From NCBI GenBank assembly GCA_017883125.1, contig JADGOD010000161.1, positions 1 to 6,636 on the forward strand: a DNA stretch of 6,636 nt, in the 5' to 3' direction. Each line of letters opens with the position of its first letter. Position 1 is the stretch's first letter. The notes beneath the pieces were generated by a model, which saw nothing but the letters and a program-made list of their open reading frames with translations, had not been told where the DNA came from and searched no databases. This stretch comes from Acidimicrobiales bacterium (GTDB taxonomy: Bacteria > Actinomycetota > Acidimicrobiia > Acidimicrobiales > RAAP-2). Positions 5,605 through 6,636 of this stretch are shown here, piece by piece. The translations under genes were made by a program, and so were the position numbers.

Positions 5605-6531
5605 ATGGCCGGACTGCTCGACGGGAAAGTCGCGATCGTCACCGGAGCCGGGCACGGCATCGGACGTGGGCACGCGCTCGAGCTGGCCCGCCACGGGGCC
5701 AGCGTGGTCGTCAACGACCTCGGCACCTCGGTGCACGGCGAGGGTCGCGGTCGCGACGCCGACGAGGTCGTGGACATCATCACGTCTCGTGGCGGGAAGG
5801 CTGCGGCCGACTACGGAGACGTGAGCAGCGAAGCCGACGTGGAGGCCATGGTCAAAACTGCCCTCGACGACTTCGGACAGCTCGACATCGTCGTGAACAA
5901 CGCCGGGATCGTGCGCGACAAGGTGATCTGGAACATGGGCGTCGACGACTTCGACCTGGTGATGGCTGTCCACGTCCGCGGGACGTGGCTGCTGAGCCGG
6001 GCTGCCGCCCGCCACTGGCGCCAGGTGGCCAAGGCGAGCGCTGAGCCCTCCGTCTACGGCCGGCTCATCAACACCACCTCGGGCGCGGGGCTCTCTGGCA
6101 ACTTCGGCCAGTCGAACTACGCCGCCGCCAAGGCAGCCATCGTCGGGATGACGCTGACAATCAGTCTCGAGCTGGCCTCCATCGGGGTGACCGCCAACGT
6201 CATCGGCCCTGGTGGCCGCACCCGGATCTCATCCACCATGCCCGGCGCCGAGGCGCCCAAGGACTTCGACCCGACCGACGACTCGGAGTTCGACCCGCTT
6301 GACCCGACGCTGTCGGCGCCCGTGGTTGCTTGGCTGGCCAGCCCCGAGGCCGACCACGTCTCGGGCCAGGTGATCAAGGCCTTCAGCGAGAGCATCCAGC
6401 TGATGGGCGGCTGGCGGGCTGAGGCCACCGTGAACAACGGCGGGCAGCGCTGGGACGCCACCAAGCTTGGCGCCCTCTTCGCCACCGACGTCTTCAAGAC
6501 CCGGGCTCCGGGGCTCCGCCTGGGGAGCTGA
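5605..6531 (+). CDS. Short-chain dehydrogenase/reductase, MFE-2-like 3-hydroxyacyl-CoA dehydrogenase type
   Basis: The 308-residue product is a classical Rossmann-fold SDR. The cofactor motif TGAGHGIG is at 13-20, VVVNDLG at 34-40 places Asp38 after the second strand (favouring NAD over NADP), and NNAG is at 98-101. The catalytic set is complete: Ser159 in NTTSGAG, Tyr172 and Lys176 in YAAAK. The protein is about 50 residues longer than a minimal SDR. Its tail, with LSAPVVAWLASPEADHVSG and a QLMGGWRAE segment, resembles the dehydrogenase part of peroxisomal multifunctional enzyme type 2, so oxidation of a (3R)-hydroxyacyl-CoA is the best guess. Other hydroxy or keto CoA substrates, as for LvaD-like reductases, remain possible. 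The start ATG 5605 has GGAAAGGA at 5592-5599 five bases upstream, and the promoter at 5534-5562 rules against a longer N-terminus. It is the first gene of a rightward unit that may continue into the gene at 6610. Confidence 0.95.
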   Translation: MAGLLDGKVAIVTGAGHGIGRGHALELARHGASVVVNDLGTSVHGEGRGRDADEVVDIITSRGGKAAADYGDVSSEADVEAMVKTALDDFGQLDIVVNNAGIVRDKVIWNMGVDDFDLVMAVHVRGTWLLSRAAARHWRQVAKASAEPSVYGRLINTTSGAGLSGNFGQSNYAAAKAAIVGMTLTISLELASIGVTANVIGPGGRTRISSTMPGAEAPKDFDPTDDSEFDPLDPTLSAPVVAWLASPEADHVSGQVIKAFSESIQLMGGWRAEATVNNGGQRWDATKLGALFATDVFKTRAPGLRLGS

Positions 6532-6537
6532 CGTTCC

Positions 6538-6597
6538 GAGCGCGACTGGCTCCGGCGAGCAGGTGCGCGTCGTCGGCACAGGTCGGTGTTCGCGCTC
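6538..6597. repeat. 8-base inverted repeat between the dehydrogenase and the next gene
   Basis: GAGCGCGA at 6538-6545 is the exact reverse complement of TCGCGCTC at 6590-6597, with 44 bases between the arms. The left arm starts six bases after the dehydrogenase stop, and the right arm directly abuts the AGGAG ribosome binding site at 6598-6602 of the putative next gene. It could form an RNA stem that affects termination or access to that site, or be a chance match in GC-rich DNA. Confidence 0.3.
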
Positions 6598-6609
6598 AGG
6601 AGCGATCTG

Positions 6610-6636
6610 ATGCCCGCCGAGCAGCGGAGACACCTA
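6610..6636 (+). CDS. Start of a further gene, cut by the window end
   Basis: An ATG at 6610 is preceded by AGGAG at 6598-6602 with a seven-base spacer, and opens a frame reading MPAEQRRHL to the window edge without a stop. Nine residues are too few to name the product. The position, 78 bases after the dehydrogenase stop and on the same strand, fits a following operon gene. The call rests on the ribosome binding site alone. Confidence 0.45.

Overview
This 6.6 kb window is GC-rich, densely coded bacterial DNA, most likely chromosomal DNA of an actinomycete. The signs are strong G/C preference at third codon positions, a luciferase-like protein of a type usually dependent on coenzyme F420, and several acyl-CoA genes packed almost without gaps. 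The protein style would suit a non-mycobacterial actinobacterium such as an acidimicrobial lineage, but no marker gene is present to fix the taxon. I see no transposase, integrase, CRISPR array or complete RNA gene.

Layout. Four genes on the + strand form a tight operon: the C-terminal end of an acyl-CoA ligase (1-371, cut by the window edge), an acyl-CoA dehydrogenase (379-1575), a luciferase-like flavin/F420 oxidoreductase (1572-2630, overlapping the previous stop) and an aminoglycoside-phosphotransferase-fold small-molecule kinase (2633-3775). A 92-base gap follows, with a GC hairpin just before it. Next comes a thiolase-fold protein (3868-5010) with a strong ribosome binding site. It faces, tail to tail across 34 bases, a DUF35 zinc-ribbon/OB-fold gene on the - strand (5045-5461). 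The DUF35 gene shares a 143-base divergent control region with a + strand short-chain dehydrogenase (5605-6531). A good promoter for the dehydrogenase is visible there. The last 27 bases look like the start of another + strand gene with its own ribosome binding site.

How the genes may work together. All recognised products act on coenzyme A thioesters or on carbon chains of the kind carried on CoA: activation (ligase), alpha-beta dehydrogenation (dehydrogenase), alcohol/ketone oxidoreduction (short-chain dehydrogenase) and C-C bond cleavage (thiolase-fold protein with DUF35). No enoyl-CoA hydratase lies in the window, so the set is incomplete here. Two points go beyond ordinary beta-oxidation. 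First, a ligase, dehydrogenase and kinase with a GQSN motif sit together, which recalls the ACAD10/ACAD11 and LvaA/LvaC route for 4-hydroxy acids, where the hydroxyl is phosphorylated and then eliminated. Second, the thiolase-fold protein lacks the usual nucleophilic cysteine and has a DUF35 neighbour, as in Ltp2/ChsH2-type retro-aldolases of steroid side-chain breakdown. Both are inferences from motifs and gene order; the actual substrate cannot be read from the sequence.
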